DNA of 64,000 bases from Candidatus Berkiella cookevillensis. GTDB taxonomy: Bacteria; Pseudomonadota; Gammaproteobacteria; Berkiellales; Berkiellaceae. Below are positions 26,530 to 35,233 of the stretch, in pieces. Position numbers and translations under genes: made by a program. The notes beneath the pieces are model-generated. The model was not told the origin of the DNA. It did no database searches and was given only the letters and a program-made list of their open reading frames with translations. Position 1 is the first letter of the stretch, and each line of letters begins with the position of its first letter. The stretch is from NCBI RefSeq assembly GCF_001431315.2, contig NZ_LKHV02000001.1, forward strand, positions 1,860,001 to 1,924,000, written 5' to 3'.

Positions 26530-27492
26530 CTATTTTTTTAGCCATTCAGACCAAAGTATTTGGTGATAGTCTGCTTGCTTTGCATATTCATAAAATGAAG
26601 CCAAAAACTGTGTTCTTTCCAAACTCCACTCTTTTTTCCAAGCTTTTTCTGGATCATCTGAGCTTTTTGCTAAATTTGCCCCACCCATTAAATGATGTCG
26701 ACTGAGAATATCTTCTAAAGATACTGTGTTAGCATTGTGTAACATGTCTAAAAGAGCAATAAAGGTGGTAGTGCGCCCTTTACCCGCCCTGCAATGAAAA
26801 TGCAACCAAGCATCTTTAGGAAAAGATCTCAAAAACAGAATATAACTATCCACCTCTTTGTCACTAGGTCTTCTATGATCGGATACTGGTAAGCGCATGT
26901 ATCGTAAGCCTAAACGAGAGACTAGTTTCTGCTCTGTTTCAATCTGCTTCACATCAATAAGATGTGATTTTGTTGCCAATATCAAACCACCTGCTTTATC
27001 AGTAATTTCTTCTATATGCTGATTACCAGGCTTGATATGGGTGAGAAGCTTTTGCTCAGTTGTATCTATCTCTGCCGCTGTCCGCTCATAATTAGATTGG
27101 TTTTGCGGTACATACCAGCTAATCGGTAAACCATTTACAAAACCATGACTTTCTCTTCTTAAATCAATAATCCATATTTTACTTTTATCTGGATCCATTT
27201 GTGATAATACGTTTTTTAAAGATACTTCAGAAAACTGCGCACTTGCTGAATACTTTAAATTATCTAATCCTGTACGGCTGGGTGCTTCAGTATGAGACTT
27301 TATAAAAGGGCTAAGATGAGTGCGAAAATTTCTAGGGATCTCTTTATCTAATTCTTCATCAAATACTAATCTGGCATCTGATTTGGTGGTATCGTTCATG
27401 TGAGACTCACTTTTTTGCGCTAAGAGTGGTTGCATGCTAAGAAGAAAATAGAATGAAAATATTAGAGATAATAAAGCTTTGGTTTTTAACAT
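26530..27492 (-). CDS. Exported PTP-like phosphatase of the cysteine-phytase type
   Basis: 320 residues with a signal peptide (about 1-25, 'LLSLIFSFYFLLSMQPLLAQ'). The catalytic P-loop is 'HFHCRAGKGRTTTF' (C234, R240), a CX5R motif with the T-T extension seen in PTP-like inositol phosphatases. 'IIDLRRESHGFVNGLPISWY' (102-127 region, split) and the general-acid loop 'PVSDHRRPSDKEVDSY' (D205) match that family too. Known members (Selenomonas PhyA, Bdellovibrio and Legionella homologues) hydrolyse inositol polyphosphates; some act on phosphoinositides. Here it is exported to the periplasm or beyond, so host inositol phosphates are a plausible substrate (inference). The RBS is weak. Confidence 0.85.
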   Translation of the reverse strand: MLKTKALLSLIFSFYFLLSMQPLLAQKSESHMNDTTKSDARLVFDEELDKEIPRNFRTHLSPFIKSHTEAPSRTGLDNLKYSASAQFSEVSLKNVLSQMDPDKSKIWIIDLRRESHGFVNGLPISWYVPQNQSNYERTAAEIDTTEQKLLTHIKPGNQHIEEITDKAGGLILATKSHLIDVKQIETEQKLVSRLGLRYMRLPVSDHRRPSDKEVDSYILFLRSFPKDAWLHFHCRAGKGRTTTFIALLDMLHNANTVSLEDILSRHHLMGGANLAKSSDDPEKAWKKEWSLERTQFLASFYEYAKQADYHQILWSEWLKK

Positions 27493-27580
27493 GACTTATA
27501 CCATAATGATGATGATTATGTGTAAATTACACTTCTATTTCATGAATGTACAATTATCAACATCCAAATAGGTTAGATTA

Positions 27581-27889
27581 ATGACAAATTGGTTAGATGT
27601 ATTGCCAGCCACACAAATTCCTCCAGGCACACACCATGTTATTGTTAAAGAAGGCGTTGCTATTGCCGTCTTTAATATAGAAGGTAAATTTTATGCCATT
27701 GAAGACAGTTGCACTCATCAAGGACTTCCCTTAAGTGATGGATTCCAAGAAGAGGATAAAATTATCTGCCCATTCCATGGTGCTAAATTTTGTATCAAAA
27801 GTGGGCGAGCACTTTCCTCTCCCGCATACATTAACCTCAAAACCTTTGATACGCGATTAGTCGCAGATATGGTTCAGGTCAAAGTATAA
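27581..27889 (+). CDS. Rieske-type [2Fe-2S] ferredoxin
   Basis: 102 residues, a single Rieske domain. The cluster ligands are C44-x-H46 in 'CTHQGLPL' and C63-x2-H66 in 'CPFHGAKF', with the 16-residue spacing of dioxygenase ferredoxins and NirD-like proteins. The 'H-Q-G-L-P-L' and 'F-H-G-A-K-F' surroundings fit soluble electron carriers rather than the bc1 Rieske protein, and there is no TM anchor. Partner oxygenase or reductase genes are not in the window, so the electron acceptor is unknown. It is divergent from the phosphatase gene with an 88-bp gap. Confidence 0.9.
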   Translation: MTNWLDVLPATQIPPGTHHVIVKEGVAIAVFNIEGKFYAIEDSCTHQGLPLSDGFQEEDKIICPFHGAKFCIKSGRALSSPAYINLKTFDTRLVADMVQVKV

Positions 27890-27910
27890 CTCGTATTTAA
27901 GCAAATCCCA

Positions 27911-27942
27911 CATATAGGACAATCCCACATATAGGACAGCCA
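27911..27942 (+). repeat. Left flank of RAYT: tandem CCCACATATAGGACA motifs
   Basis: CCCACATATAGGACA occurs twice in tandem; the second copy runs into AGGACAGCCA (27933-27942). It lies 118 bp from the 3' end of the RAYT gene, in the opposite orientation to the copies at 29146-29174. Confidence 0.75.
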
Positions 27943-28059
27943 ATTATAAATATTGCTGTTTTAATTCCGTTAAGACGATTTATTTTTATTTGACACTTAA
28001 AATATTAAATAAAAGAAATAGAATGAATAAGAATTGATTAGAAAATAAGCAAAACTGAA

Positions 28060-29076
28060 TTAGGCAACGTGATCGGCAATATAGCTTTTCTTTGCTTGAG
28101 TAATACCTTTTAAACCCTTCCGCCCTTCTTTGCCAAAATTCAATAGCAAAATTTCACTCCCTACTGCATGGGCAAAGCTTTTACCTAAATTTTTGACTAA
28201 TGAAATCCAACTCGGAGGATTGAATTGTAATCTCGTTAAGATAGGAGCCAAATATTCAGGAATAGAACCCGCCTCTTTATCATCGCGAATAACTCGACCG
28301 GTATAGTCCACAAGCTCTAAATAATCTATTAACTTAAAATCTATGGCATGAGAATGATCTTTTGAGATGTTGGAAAAAGGCACTAAGGACTTGGGTTGTG
28401 CAAGATTGTTGTATATATCAGCTTTTTCGCGCTTAAGCTGTTTAATGGATTTTGGTTTATTAACCTTTAATTGCTTAGAAATATGCTGAATCCGCTCATA
28501 AATGGAGGTAAACTCTGACGCTTCAGGTGTTTCTGCAATCCCTGCTCTCACAGGATTTAAATCAACATATACCATTGCACTTAAAAGTGCACCTTCATCC
28601 AATAAAGCTTGAGATTTAAAACGCCCTTCCCAAAATCTACCTGCAGTATCGTCTTCTTTATTTACATTACGAGCGATTTTTTCATTTAAGCAACGCATAA
28701 ACCAACTGATGCTCGTCAAGCGCTCTTTCCAAAGCTGTACCTTTTTCTTTAAATGCTTATTTTCCTTGGCATCGTTGGGGAAAATGGCTGACCAACGATG
28801 GATAATTTCTTCTTCTGACCAATTCTCAGCTACTTTATCTTCTACATATAAAACAACATGATAATGATTACTCATGATGGCATAAGCACATATTTTGATG
28901 GCAAAGATATTGGCTAAATATTTCAATCGATCGACAATCCACGCTTTACGATGCGAATAATCTTTCTGTGTTAGTTCATCAAAACCACACAAAAAGCTGC
29001 GACGCACACATCGATTCATGACGTGATAATACGGTGTCGCATTCAAATCAATTTGTTCTGAGCGGGCTAAGGTCAT
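28060..29076 (-). CDS. REP-associated tyrosine transposase (RAYT, IS200-like Y1 HUH family)
   Basis: 338 residues. The HUH metal-binding motif is 'AIMSNHYHVVLYVED' (H71-x-H73). It is preceded by 'YYHVMNRCVRRSFLCG' and followed by 'GRFWEGRFKSQALLDEGAL' and 'MVYVDLNPVRAGIAETPE', all hallmarks of the Y1_Tnp/RAYT family. The length exceeds short IS200 transposases and fits the long gammaproteobacterial RAYT subgroup. RAYTs cut and join single-stranded REP palindromes next to conserved tetranucleotides (family knowledge). There are no IS200 ends; instead TGGCTGTCC/GGACAGCCA motifs stand on both sides in inverted orientation and elsewhere in the window. Confidence 0.92.
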   Translation of the reverse strand: MTLARSEQIDLNATPYYHVMNRCVRRSFLCGFDELTQKDYSHRKAWIVDRLKYLANIFAIKICAYAIMSNHYHVVLYVEDKVAENWSEEEIIHRWSAIFPNDAKENKHLKKKVQLWKERLTSISWFMRCLNEKIARNVNKEDDTAGRFWEGRFKSQALLDEGALLSAMVYVDLNPVRAGIAETPEASEFTSIYERIQHISKQLKVNKPKSIKQLKREKADIYNNLAQPKSLVPFSNISKDHSHAIDFKLIDYLELVDYTGRVIRDDKEAGSIPEYLAPILTRLQFNPPSWISLVKNLGKSFAHAVGSEILLLNFGKEGRKGLKGITQAKKSYIADHVA

Positions 29077-29145
29077 AGATTAAATAACATCCTTATTACT
29101 GGTTTGAATTTTAGTAAAAAAATTCTGTGTAGTTCAACTTATCTT

Positions 29146-29174
29146 TGGCTGTCCTGATTAAAAATGGATGTCCT
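29146..29174 (-). repeat. Right flank of RAYT: TGGCTGTCCT motifs
   Basis: TGGCTGTCCT (29146-29155) and TGGATGTCCT (29165-29174) stand 70-98 bp upstream of the RAYT start and are inverted relative to the left-flank copies. Confidence 0.75.
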
Positions 29175-29242
29175 TTTTGGAAATCGGCTTAAGGCTACCG
29201 TTTATCGACTTGTGCTTGTCAGTCACACATATATCTAGTCAA

Positions 29243-29262
29243 ATAGCCTGGTTATTAGGCTA
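29243..29262. other. Hairpin upstream of the ankyrin gene
   Basis: ATAGCCT (29243-29249) and AGGCTAT (29256-29262) pair around a 6-nt loop, about 50 bp before the ankyrin protein start. It could be an operator or leader structure. Confidence 0.35.
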
Positions 29263-29314
29263 TCTCCACTTCAACCCTTATATATAGCGTTGAATTTTAA
29301 GGCTGTTTTGAGAC

Positions 29315-31276
29315 ATGAATACTAAATCATCAACATTGGCATTTGCAGATATTATCGTGGCAGATACACTCACTATTTTTCCATCAATGGAAGATTCTGA
29401 AATTACAAGTCAAGATACTGCAGAGTCTACAGAAGATAAAACACAAGATGTTAGGCTTGTTGATGCACTTAGAGAAATAAAAAACAATCCAGCCGCTGCG
29501 ACTCGCTCACTTTCTGTACTTAAAAGCTCTGGCTTCACACAACCTCTTAAAGTTGAACAAACACCTTTACATATCGCTGCAACCAAAGGTGATGTCAATG
29601 AGATTAAAAAATTATTAAAAGCAGGATGGAATGTTAATCAAGAAGATTATCGTAGTGCCATGCCAATTCACATCGCAAGCATGTTTGGTCATCTTGAAGC
29701 CGTACGCGTACTGGTGCAACATGGGGCAGATTTAAAGGACAAGAGTTACGAAGGTCAAACCGCACTACACTTAGCGGTGCTCAACTATCATGTTGATGTT
29801 GTTAAACATTTATTAAACGCAGGCGCTAATCCTAAAGATAAAACATATGCTAATCATAGCAACGCTTTTGATCAAGCCTTAAAATTACTGGATGGTTTAA
29901 CCGACGAATTACTAAAGTCTCCACAAAATCCTGAACGACTCACGCAAGCTAAAAATTTAGTTGAAATTATTGATGCACTTTGCCAGCACAGCCAAGCCCC
30001 CTTTCTTGCAACATATGGTAGTAGCAGCAAATCAGCCTCTCTCATGCCTATCAGTGTGTTGTTAGATGTTTTTTCTTCTTATATAGAAGATAACGCTCTA
30101 AAAAACATGATGCTCGATACTGCACATAAAATTGCACTTCAAGATGACAGTGGTGAAAATTATATTCGTGCAAAAACTTTTTTAAACACTTTTGCAACCA
30201 GTGAAACCTATCTTGTTAAAGTACACAAAAATCAAAATGCACTTGTGGAAACAGATGGGTATTATGCAAAATATATCACTAAAACCATGGCTCAAACAGC
30301 CCAAGTATTCTCTACTACTTTAGAAGATGTTCAAGCAAGAAAAGTATTTGATAAAATCTCTGCTAGCTTAAAGCTATCTTATGAGTACGCGCAAAATTTT
30401 GCAGATCCTAAAGCGGCCGAGGCTGCTTTGGCACATTATCAAGAAGGGGAAACCGTTTTATTACCCACTGGCTGGCGTGGTCATAGCGTTGCTACTTTCT
30501 TTTCAAAACCACAAGCTACTTTTGCCGTAGCAAATGCAGGCAAACATTATTTTGAAGATCCCTTTGGTGTTATTTTTTATAAGCTTTCAGATCCTGAAAA
30601 AGTATCTGAAAATCATTTTCATAAAATTTTAGCCAATCAAGAACAACTACTATTAGAATTCAAAAGTTTATACGAGCTTGGCATTAATGGGCGATTTGGC
30701 TTTATTGAAACCCCCAAGCAAGCACATGGTAATTGCACTCATTATAGCTTTAAAATTGTCGTTGAAGGGCTGGCAATGATTGAATATCTCAATCTAGGAT
30801 TGAGTATAGAAGAGGCTCAAGCAAAAGCACATCACTATGCAGAGCAATTTGAAATCTATCATAACACTTATTTAATAGACGATATGATCACTGAACACTC
30901 TTTATTAGACATGAATGCCTATAAAGATATTTACAGCGAGCTATTGAAGCAAGCAAAGGATTCTGCTGTTGCAAAAGAAACAAGTGATTATCTAAAAGAA
31001 AAAATAATGGATGTTTTTCAGGTCGATCTAGAGGCCCACAATGCACCTTCACAAGATACAAAAATACATCTGGGTGATGTGCTTGAATGGATTGGTGCAA
31101 AACTGCCTACTTTTAAAACAGCTGCAGGAAATACAACAGACAGTCCACAAGAAGACAATATGGATTTATGTTTAGATAACAGCTCTTTCACGCCTCATTT
31201 TAATGAAATTAATGGCGCGCCTATTGTGCATGCCCTTGATGACATGCACATTCAACTACAACCTGATCTATTATAA
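29315..31276 (+). CDS. Ankyrin-repeat protein with a large C-terminal domain (putative effector)
   Basis: 653 residues. Three ankyrin repeats occupy about 82-182 ('TPLHIAATKGDVNEIKKLL', 'MPIHIASMFGHLEAVRVLV', 'TALHLAVLNYHVDVVKHLL'). The rest matches no family I can name. In it, 'LPTGWRGHSVATFF' (H390), 'AVANAGKHYFEDPFG' (N407, D415) and 'QAHGNCTHYSF' (C474) stand out as conserved-looking His, Asn/Asp and Cys in the order of permuted cysteine proteases; this is a hypothesis, not an assignment. No signal peptide. Ankyrin proteins of this size in Legionellales are commonly type IV secreted. It lies next to a RAYT and between repeats, an accessory setting. The RBS before the ATG is poor. Confidence 0.85.
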   Translation: MNTKSSTLAFADIIVADTLTIFPSMEDSEITSQDTAESTEDKTQDVRLVDALREIKNNPAAATRSLSVLKSSGFTQPLKVEQTPLHIAATKGDVNEIKKLLKAGWNVNQEDYRSAMPIHIASMFGHLEAVRVLVQHGADLKDKSYEGQTALHLAVLNYHVDVVKHLLNAGANPKDKTYANHSNAFDQALKLLDGLTDELLKSPQNPERLTQAKNLVEIIDALCQHSQAPFLATYGSSSKSASLMPISVLLDVFSSYIEDNALKNMMLDTAHKIALQDDSGENYIRAKTFLNTFATSETYLVKVHKNQNALVETDGYYAKYITKTMAQTAQVFSTTLEDVQARKVFDKISASLKLSYEYAQNFADPKAAEAALAHYQEGETVLLPTGWRGHSVATFFSKPQATFAVANAGKHYFEDPFGVIFYKLSDPEKVSENHFHKILANQEQLLLEFKSLYELGINGRFGFIETPKQAHGNCTHYSFKIVVEGLAMIEYLNLGLSIEEAQAKAHHYAEQFEIYHNTYLIDDMITEHSLLDMNAYKDIYSELLKQAKDSAVAKETSDYLKEKIMDVFQVDLEAHNAPSQDTKIHLGDVLEWIGAKLPTFKTAAGNTTDSPQEDNMDLCLDNSSFTPHFNEINGAPIVHALDDMHIQLQPDLL

Positions 31277-31278
31277 TT

Positions 31279-31405
31279 TATAGTCACAGCACATGAGCTT
31301 TAGGGTAGGCGTCAAGCCTCGAGCAACCGGAGTGTACATAAAAGTACATGAGGATTGCGAGAGGGCGAAGACAACACCCCCTAAAGTTCATGTGAGAAGA
31401 CTATA
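31279..31405. repeat. 127-nt imperfect palindrome between convergent genes
   Basis: TATAGT...CACATGA.CTTTAGGG on the left pairs with CCCCTAAAG.TCATGTG...ACTATA on the right, with an inner GTGTAC/GTACA tip. The order of segments (CTTTAGG, TAGGCG, CAA, GGAGTGTA, AAA, CTAAAG) parallels the tandem repeat at 15978-16245, so it is probably the same family. It overlaps the last codons of ppsA and probably serves as the end structure for both convergent genes. Confidence 0.7.
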
Positions 31406-33776
31406 GCTGTTTTGCTAAAAATAACCACGTCTCTAGTACAGTATCTGGATTCAAGGAAATACTATCTATCCCCTGCTCCATGAGCCAAAGCGCTAAATCA
31501 GGATGATCAGATGGGCCTTGGCCACAAATGCCAATGTATTTATTGTGCTTCCTGCAGGCCTCTATTGCTTGTTTCAATAGATATTTAACCGCAGGATCAC
31601 GCTCATCAAAACTGGCAGCTATCAATGCGGAGTCTCTATCTAACCCAAGTGTTAATTGGGTCATATCATTAGAACCAATTGAAAAACCATCAAAATAAGC
31701 TAAATATTGCTCTGCTAAGATAGCATTGGTTGGCAATTCACACATCATAATAATGCGTAAATCATTTTCCCCACGTTTCAAGCCATTTTGTGCTAAAACA
31801 TCGATAACCCCTTTTGCTTCTTTGAGTGTACGCACAAAAGGAATCATCACTTCAACATTTTTAAAACCCATATTATTTCGAACATGGCGTATTGCCTCGC
31901 ACTCCATTGCAAAACAGGCTTTAAAATTGTCTGCAATATATCGAGATGCACCCCGAAATCCCAACATGGGATTTTCTTCTTTGGGTTCGTATTTATCACC
32001 CCCAATCAAATTTGCATATTCATTTGATTTAAAGTCAGAAAATCTCACAATGACTTTTTGAGGGGCAAATGCTGCGGCTAAGGTAGCAATACCTTCTGCT
32101 AATTTTTCAACATAAAAATGCCTTGCCGAAGCATAACCCTTGATACGTTCATCTATTTTTTTCTTCGTTTCTGAATTCTGCGAATCATATTCTAAACAAG
32201 CATTTGGATGAATACCGATCGTTTGACTGATGATGAATTCAACGCGTGCTAAGCCAATGCCTGAATGCGGCAAAGAAGCAAAATCAAACGCTCTATCGGG
32301 ATTTGCCACATTCATCATAATTTTAAAGGGAATAGGCGGCATTTTATCAAGTTCAAGTTTATTGACTACAAAATCTAATTGACCTTCATAAATATACCCC
32401 ACATCCCCTTCTGCACAGCTTACGGTAACGCTTGAGAGATGTGTAATTTTTTCTGTTGCATCATGACACCCCACAACGGCAGGAATACCTAATTCCCTAG
32501 CAATAATGGCAGCATGACAGGTTCGTCCACCACGATTGGTTACAATCGCAGATGCGCGTTTCATAATAGGCTCCCAGTCTGGATCTGTCATATCAGTTAC
32601 AAGTACATCTCCTGGTTGGATTGTATCCATGTCGTCAATGCTACTCACAACCTTAGCAATGCCTGAACCGATTTTTTGACCAATACTTCTACCTTCTACA
32701 ATCACCTTACTGCGCTGATTAAGCTGATAGCGCTCCATAATTTGAGATTTTCGGCTTTGCACTGTTTCTGGACGCGCCTGTAATATAAATAACTCTTGTG
32801 TTTCACCATCTTTAGCCCATTCAATGTCCATCGGTCTGCCATAATGCTTTTCAATAATCAGTGCAAGCTTGGCTAATGTTTCTACTTCCTTCTCATTGAG
32901 CGAAAATTGATTTTGTAAGGTCAAAGGCACTTCTACTTGTTGAACACTTGTACCCTGCGATCGCAGAGCTTGATGCTCTGCATAAATCATTTTTCGTTGT
33001 TTGCTACCAATGGATTTACGAATAATCGCAGGACGATTTGCAAGCAATGTCTGCTTATGGACATAAAATTCGTCAGGATTCACAGCCCCTTGCACAACCA
33101 TTTCACCTAAACCATAGGAAGAGGTGATAAAGATTACTTGATCAAAACCTGATTCAGTATCAATGGTAAACAATACACCGCTAGAGGCTAAATCACTGCG
33201 CACCATTCTCTGGATACCTGCAGACAGTGCAACATCATGATGATCAAACCCATGATGCACTCGATAAGAAATCGCTCTATCATTAAACAATGAAGCAAAT
33301 ACTTCTTTCATTGCCACTAAAATATTATCAATGCCCTTTATATTTAGAAATGTTTCTTGCTGTCCTGCAAAAGATGCTTCTGGCAAATCTTCTGCCGTTG
33401 CAGAAGAACGAACCGCTACAGTACAAGGCTCACCATTACTGAGTTTTTCGTATTCTTTTCTGATTGAATTCTCTAACTCTGGTTGGAAAGGTGAATCAAT
33501 AATCCATTTACGAATCATTTCACCTGTTTGCTTAAGTAAAGCAACATTATCAACGTCCAGCGCTTTAAGTGTTTGCTCAATTTTCTTATCCAAGCCACCT
33601 TGGCTTAAAAATTCTCTAAATGCTTCGGCGGTTGTTGCAAATCCAGGTGGCACTTTCACATCTGCTTTTGCAAGATTACAGATCATTTCTCCAAGTGATG
33701 CGTTTTTACCGCCCACAATGGGGACATCCTTCATACCAAGTTCAGTAAAGGGTATAACATATTTTGAGACAGGCAT
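31401..33776 (-). CDS. ppsA: Phosphoenolpyruvate synthase
   Basis: 791 residues from the ATG at 33776. That start ('[10 protein letters not shown]') follows TTTGGAGAAG; the longer frame to 33803 lacks such a signal. It has the N-terminal ATP-binding domain ('[10 protein letters not shown]', '[20 protein letters not shown]'), the swivelling phosphohistidine domain ('[18 protein letters not shown]') and a C-terminal PEP/pyruvate TIM barrel ('GFRGASRYI', '[13 protein letters not shown]', '[14 protein letters not shown]'). It converts pyruvate + ATP to PEP + AMP + Pi for gluconeogenesis. Its regulator ppsR is encoded divergently 59 bp away, the usual arrangement. Confidence 0.96.
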   Translation of the reverse strand: MPVSKYVIPFTELGMKDVPIVGGKNASLGEMICNLAKADVKVPPGFATTAEAFREFLSQGGLDKKIEQTLKALDVDNVALLKQTGEMIRKWIIDSPFQPELENSIRKEYEKLSNGEPCTVAVRSSATAEDLPEASFAGQQETFLNIKGIDNILVAMKEVFASLFNDRAISYRVHHGFDHHDVALSAGIQRMVRSDLASSGVLFTIDTESGFDQVIFITSSYGLGEMVVQGAVNPDEFYVHKQTLLANRPAIIRKSIGSKQRKMIYAEHQALRSQGTSVQQVEVPLTLQNQFSLNEKEVETLAKLALIIEKHYGRPMDIEWAKDGETQELFILQARPETVQSRKSQIMERYQLNQRSKVIVEGRSIGQKIGSGIAKVVSSIDDMDTIQPGDVLVTDMTDPDWEPIMKRASAIVTNRGGRTCHAAIIARELGIPAVVGCHDATEKITHLSSVTVSCAEGDVGYIYEGQLDFVVNKLELDKMPPIPFKIMMNVANPDRAFDFASLPHSGIGLARVEFIISQTIGIHPNACLEYDSQNSETKKKIDERIKGYASARHFYVEKLAEGIATLAAAFAPQKVIVRFSDFKSNEYANLIGGDKYEPKEENPMLGFRGASRYIADNFKACFAMECEAIRHVRNNMGFKNVEVMIPFVRTLKEAKGVIDVLAQNGLKRGENDLRIIMMCELPTNAILAEQYLAYFDGFSIGSNDMTQLTLGLDRDSALIAASFDERDPAVKYLLKQAIEACRKHNKYIGICGQGPSDHPDLALWLMEQGIDSISLNPDTVLETWLFLAKQL

Positions 33777-33835
33777 AACTTCTCCAAAAGGGGCATGGTA
33801 CACTAGAGTAGATCATCTTACATTTGGAGAGCAGA

Positions 33836-34657
33836 GTGAAGCGTAGAACAGCGTTTTTTGTCTCAGATAGGACAGGTATTACTGCCGAAACCCTTGGATT
33901 GAGTTTAATTTCCCAATTTGAAGAGGTTCATTTTACGCAAGTTACCTTACCATTTGTGGATTCAGAAGACAAAGCGCAAGAAGCGACCAAACGCATCAAT
34001 CAAGCTTTTGAAGCAGATGGCGCAAGACCCTTAATCTTTGCAACCATCATAAAACAAGATATCCGTGAAATTTTAGAACGATCTCATGCCTTTTATATCG
34101 ACTACTTCAATACTTTCATAGGCCAACTTGAGCACGAATTAGAAACGCCTTCAACCAAAGCTATTGGCCGTATTCATGGTATGCGAAACACAACAGTATA
34201 CAACTCTAGAATGGATGCGGTTAATTTTGCACTTAATTTCGACGATGGTGCCAAAACATCTAACTATGAAACTGCAGAAATTATTTTATTAGGTGTATCT
34301 CGCTCTGGCAAAACACCTACTTGCTTATATCTAGCCATGCAATTTGGGATCCATGCTGCCAATTATCCTATTACTGAAGAAGATTTAGACAACGATGGAC
34401 TACCCAAATTTCTCATGCCTCACCGCCAAAAACTCTTTGGTTTAACCATTGAACCAGAACGATTACAAACCATACGCCAAGGCAGACGGCCTAATAGCCG
34501 ATATTCTGAACTAGAACAATGTAAACGAGAAGTAAAAGCTGTTATGAAATTATTTCATCAAGAAAACATTCCCTATCTAAACTCAACTAATGTATCTATT
34601 GAAGAGCTATCGACAAAAATTCTTGTGATTTCAGGCATTGAAAGAAGAATTCGTTAA
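33836..34657 (+). CDS. ppsR: PEP synthase regulatory protein (bifunctional kinase/pyrophosphorylase, DUF299)
   Basis: 273 residues from GTG 33836, chosen because GGAG lies six bases before it; the frame also opens at TTG 33824. The start 'RRTAFFVSDRTGITAETLG' and the P-loop 'LLGVSRSGKTPTCLYLAMQ' with 'FGIHAANYPITEEDL' are diagnostic. PpsR phosphorylates PEP synthase on a threonine near the catalytic His using ADP, inactivating it, and reverses this by phosphorolysis. The divergent gene ppsA is the target, so the pair forms a local control unit for gluconeogenesis. Confidence 0.95.
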   Translation: MKRRTAFFVSDRTGITAETLGLSLISQFEEVHFTQVTLPFVDSEDKAQEATKRINQAFEADGARPLIFATIIKQDIREILERSHAFYIDYFNTFIGQLEHELETPSTKAIGRIHGMRNTTVYNSRMDAVNFALNFDDGAKTSNYETAEIILLGVSRSGKTPTCLYLAMQFGIHAANYPITEEDLDNDGLPKFLMPHRQKLFGLTIEPERLQTIRQGRRPNSRYSELEQCKREVKAVMKLFHQENIPYLNSTNVSIEELSTKILVISGIERRIR

Positions 34658-34699
34658 TTAGAGCATATACACCACAAAGTTATTCATCAATAAAATATT

Positions 34700-34728
34700 T
34701 TGACAATCTTTAGTGATGAAATGATAAT
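34700..34728 (+). promoter_or_regulatory. Sigma-70-type promoter for the double-glycine peptide gene
   Basis: TTGACA (34700-34705), a 17-bp spacer, then GATAAT (34723-34728) give a near-consensus promoter 60 bp before ATG 34788. The 11-mer TTGACAATCTT is repeated at 34738-34748, downstream of the -10, so it may be a duplicated regulator site. Confidence 0.6.
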
Positions 34729-34787
34729 TCAAACGAGTTGACAATCTTATAGTTATCTAGCTTTTGAAATTTTATTTGGAGTTACAT

Positions 34788-35003
34788 ATGAGAAGTTTAT
34801 CCAGTCATGAAATTCAATTTGTTTCAGGTGGCGCACAAACCGTTGTAGAAACTGAAATCATTATTTACCAACCCAGCCCCTTGGTTATTTTCGTTAGAGA
34901 ATTTGCTTATCTTGTGATGCAAATTGGACTCAATTTATTAATTGATATTCTCTTATACAGTGGCGATGAACATGTCTATGTAGATGAGTATTATTATTAC
35001 TAA
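34788..35003 (+). CDS. Small double-glycine-leader peptide (putative microcin/bacteriocin-like precursor)
   Basis: 71 residues from ATG 34788, which has GGAG six bases upstream; the TTG eight codons earlier (34764) is not needed. The N-terminus 'MRSLSSHEIQFVSGG' is a typical class II bacteriocin/microcin leader: hydrophobic positions before a Gly-Gly cleaved by C39-peptidase ABC exporters. The predicted 56-residue mature part starts 'AQTVVETEIII', carries a hydrophobic segment ('LVIFVREFAYLVMQIGLNLL') and an acidic, Tyr-rich tail 'DEHVYVDEYYYY'. No exporter, immunity protein or sibling peptide lies nearby. It could be secreted, antibacterial or a membrane-acting signal; function is inferred from the leader only. 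Confidence 0.7.
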   Translation: MRSLSSHEIQFVSGGAQTVVETEIIIYQPSPLVIFVREFAYLVMQIGLNLLIDILLYSGDEHVYVDEYYYY

Positions 35004-35114
35004 TACATTGAGATAAAAGGAGTGGGCACGCTAATCGCTTTGTCCCCTCTGCAATACTGTAAAATTATTTTTTACAGAACTCTCGATTCGCAACAGCGAA
35101 TCATAACGCCTCCA

Positions 35115-35155
35115 CCAATTTTGGGAGAGGCTGGCCGAAGGCCTGGTGAGGGTTA
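35115..35155. repeat. REP-like palindrome downstream of the double-glycine peptide gene
   Basis: CACCAATTTTGGGAGAGGC, then GGCCGAAGGCC, GGTGAGGGTTAA: hairpin GGCC/GGCC, with ends resembling the CCCTCAC/CTCTCC family at 15769-15948 and 44297-44345. The remaining sequence 35004-35233 shows no convincing gene. Confidence 0.5.
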
Positions 35156-35233
35156 AATATGAGTAACATTCATAATCAACCCACGAAGAAAAGTCAGCCT
35201 TATGAAAGCAAGAAATTTGCTTCACCACGCTCA

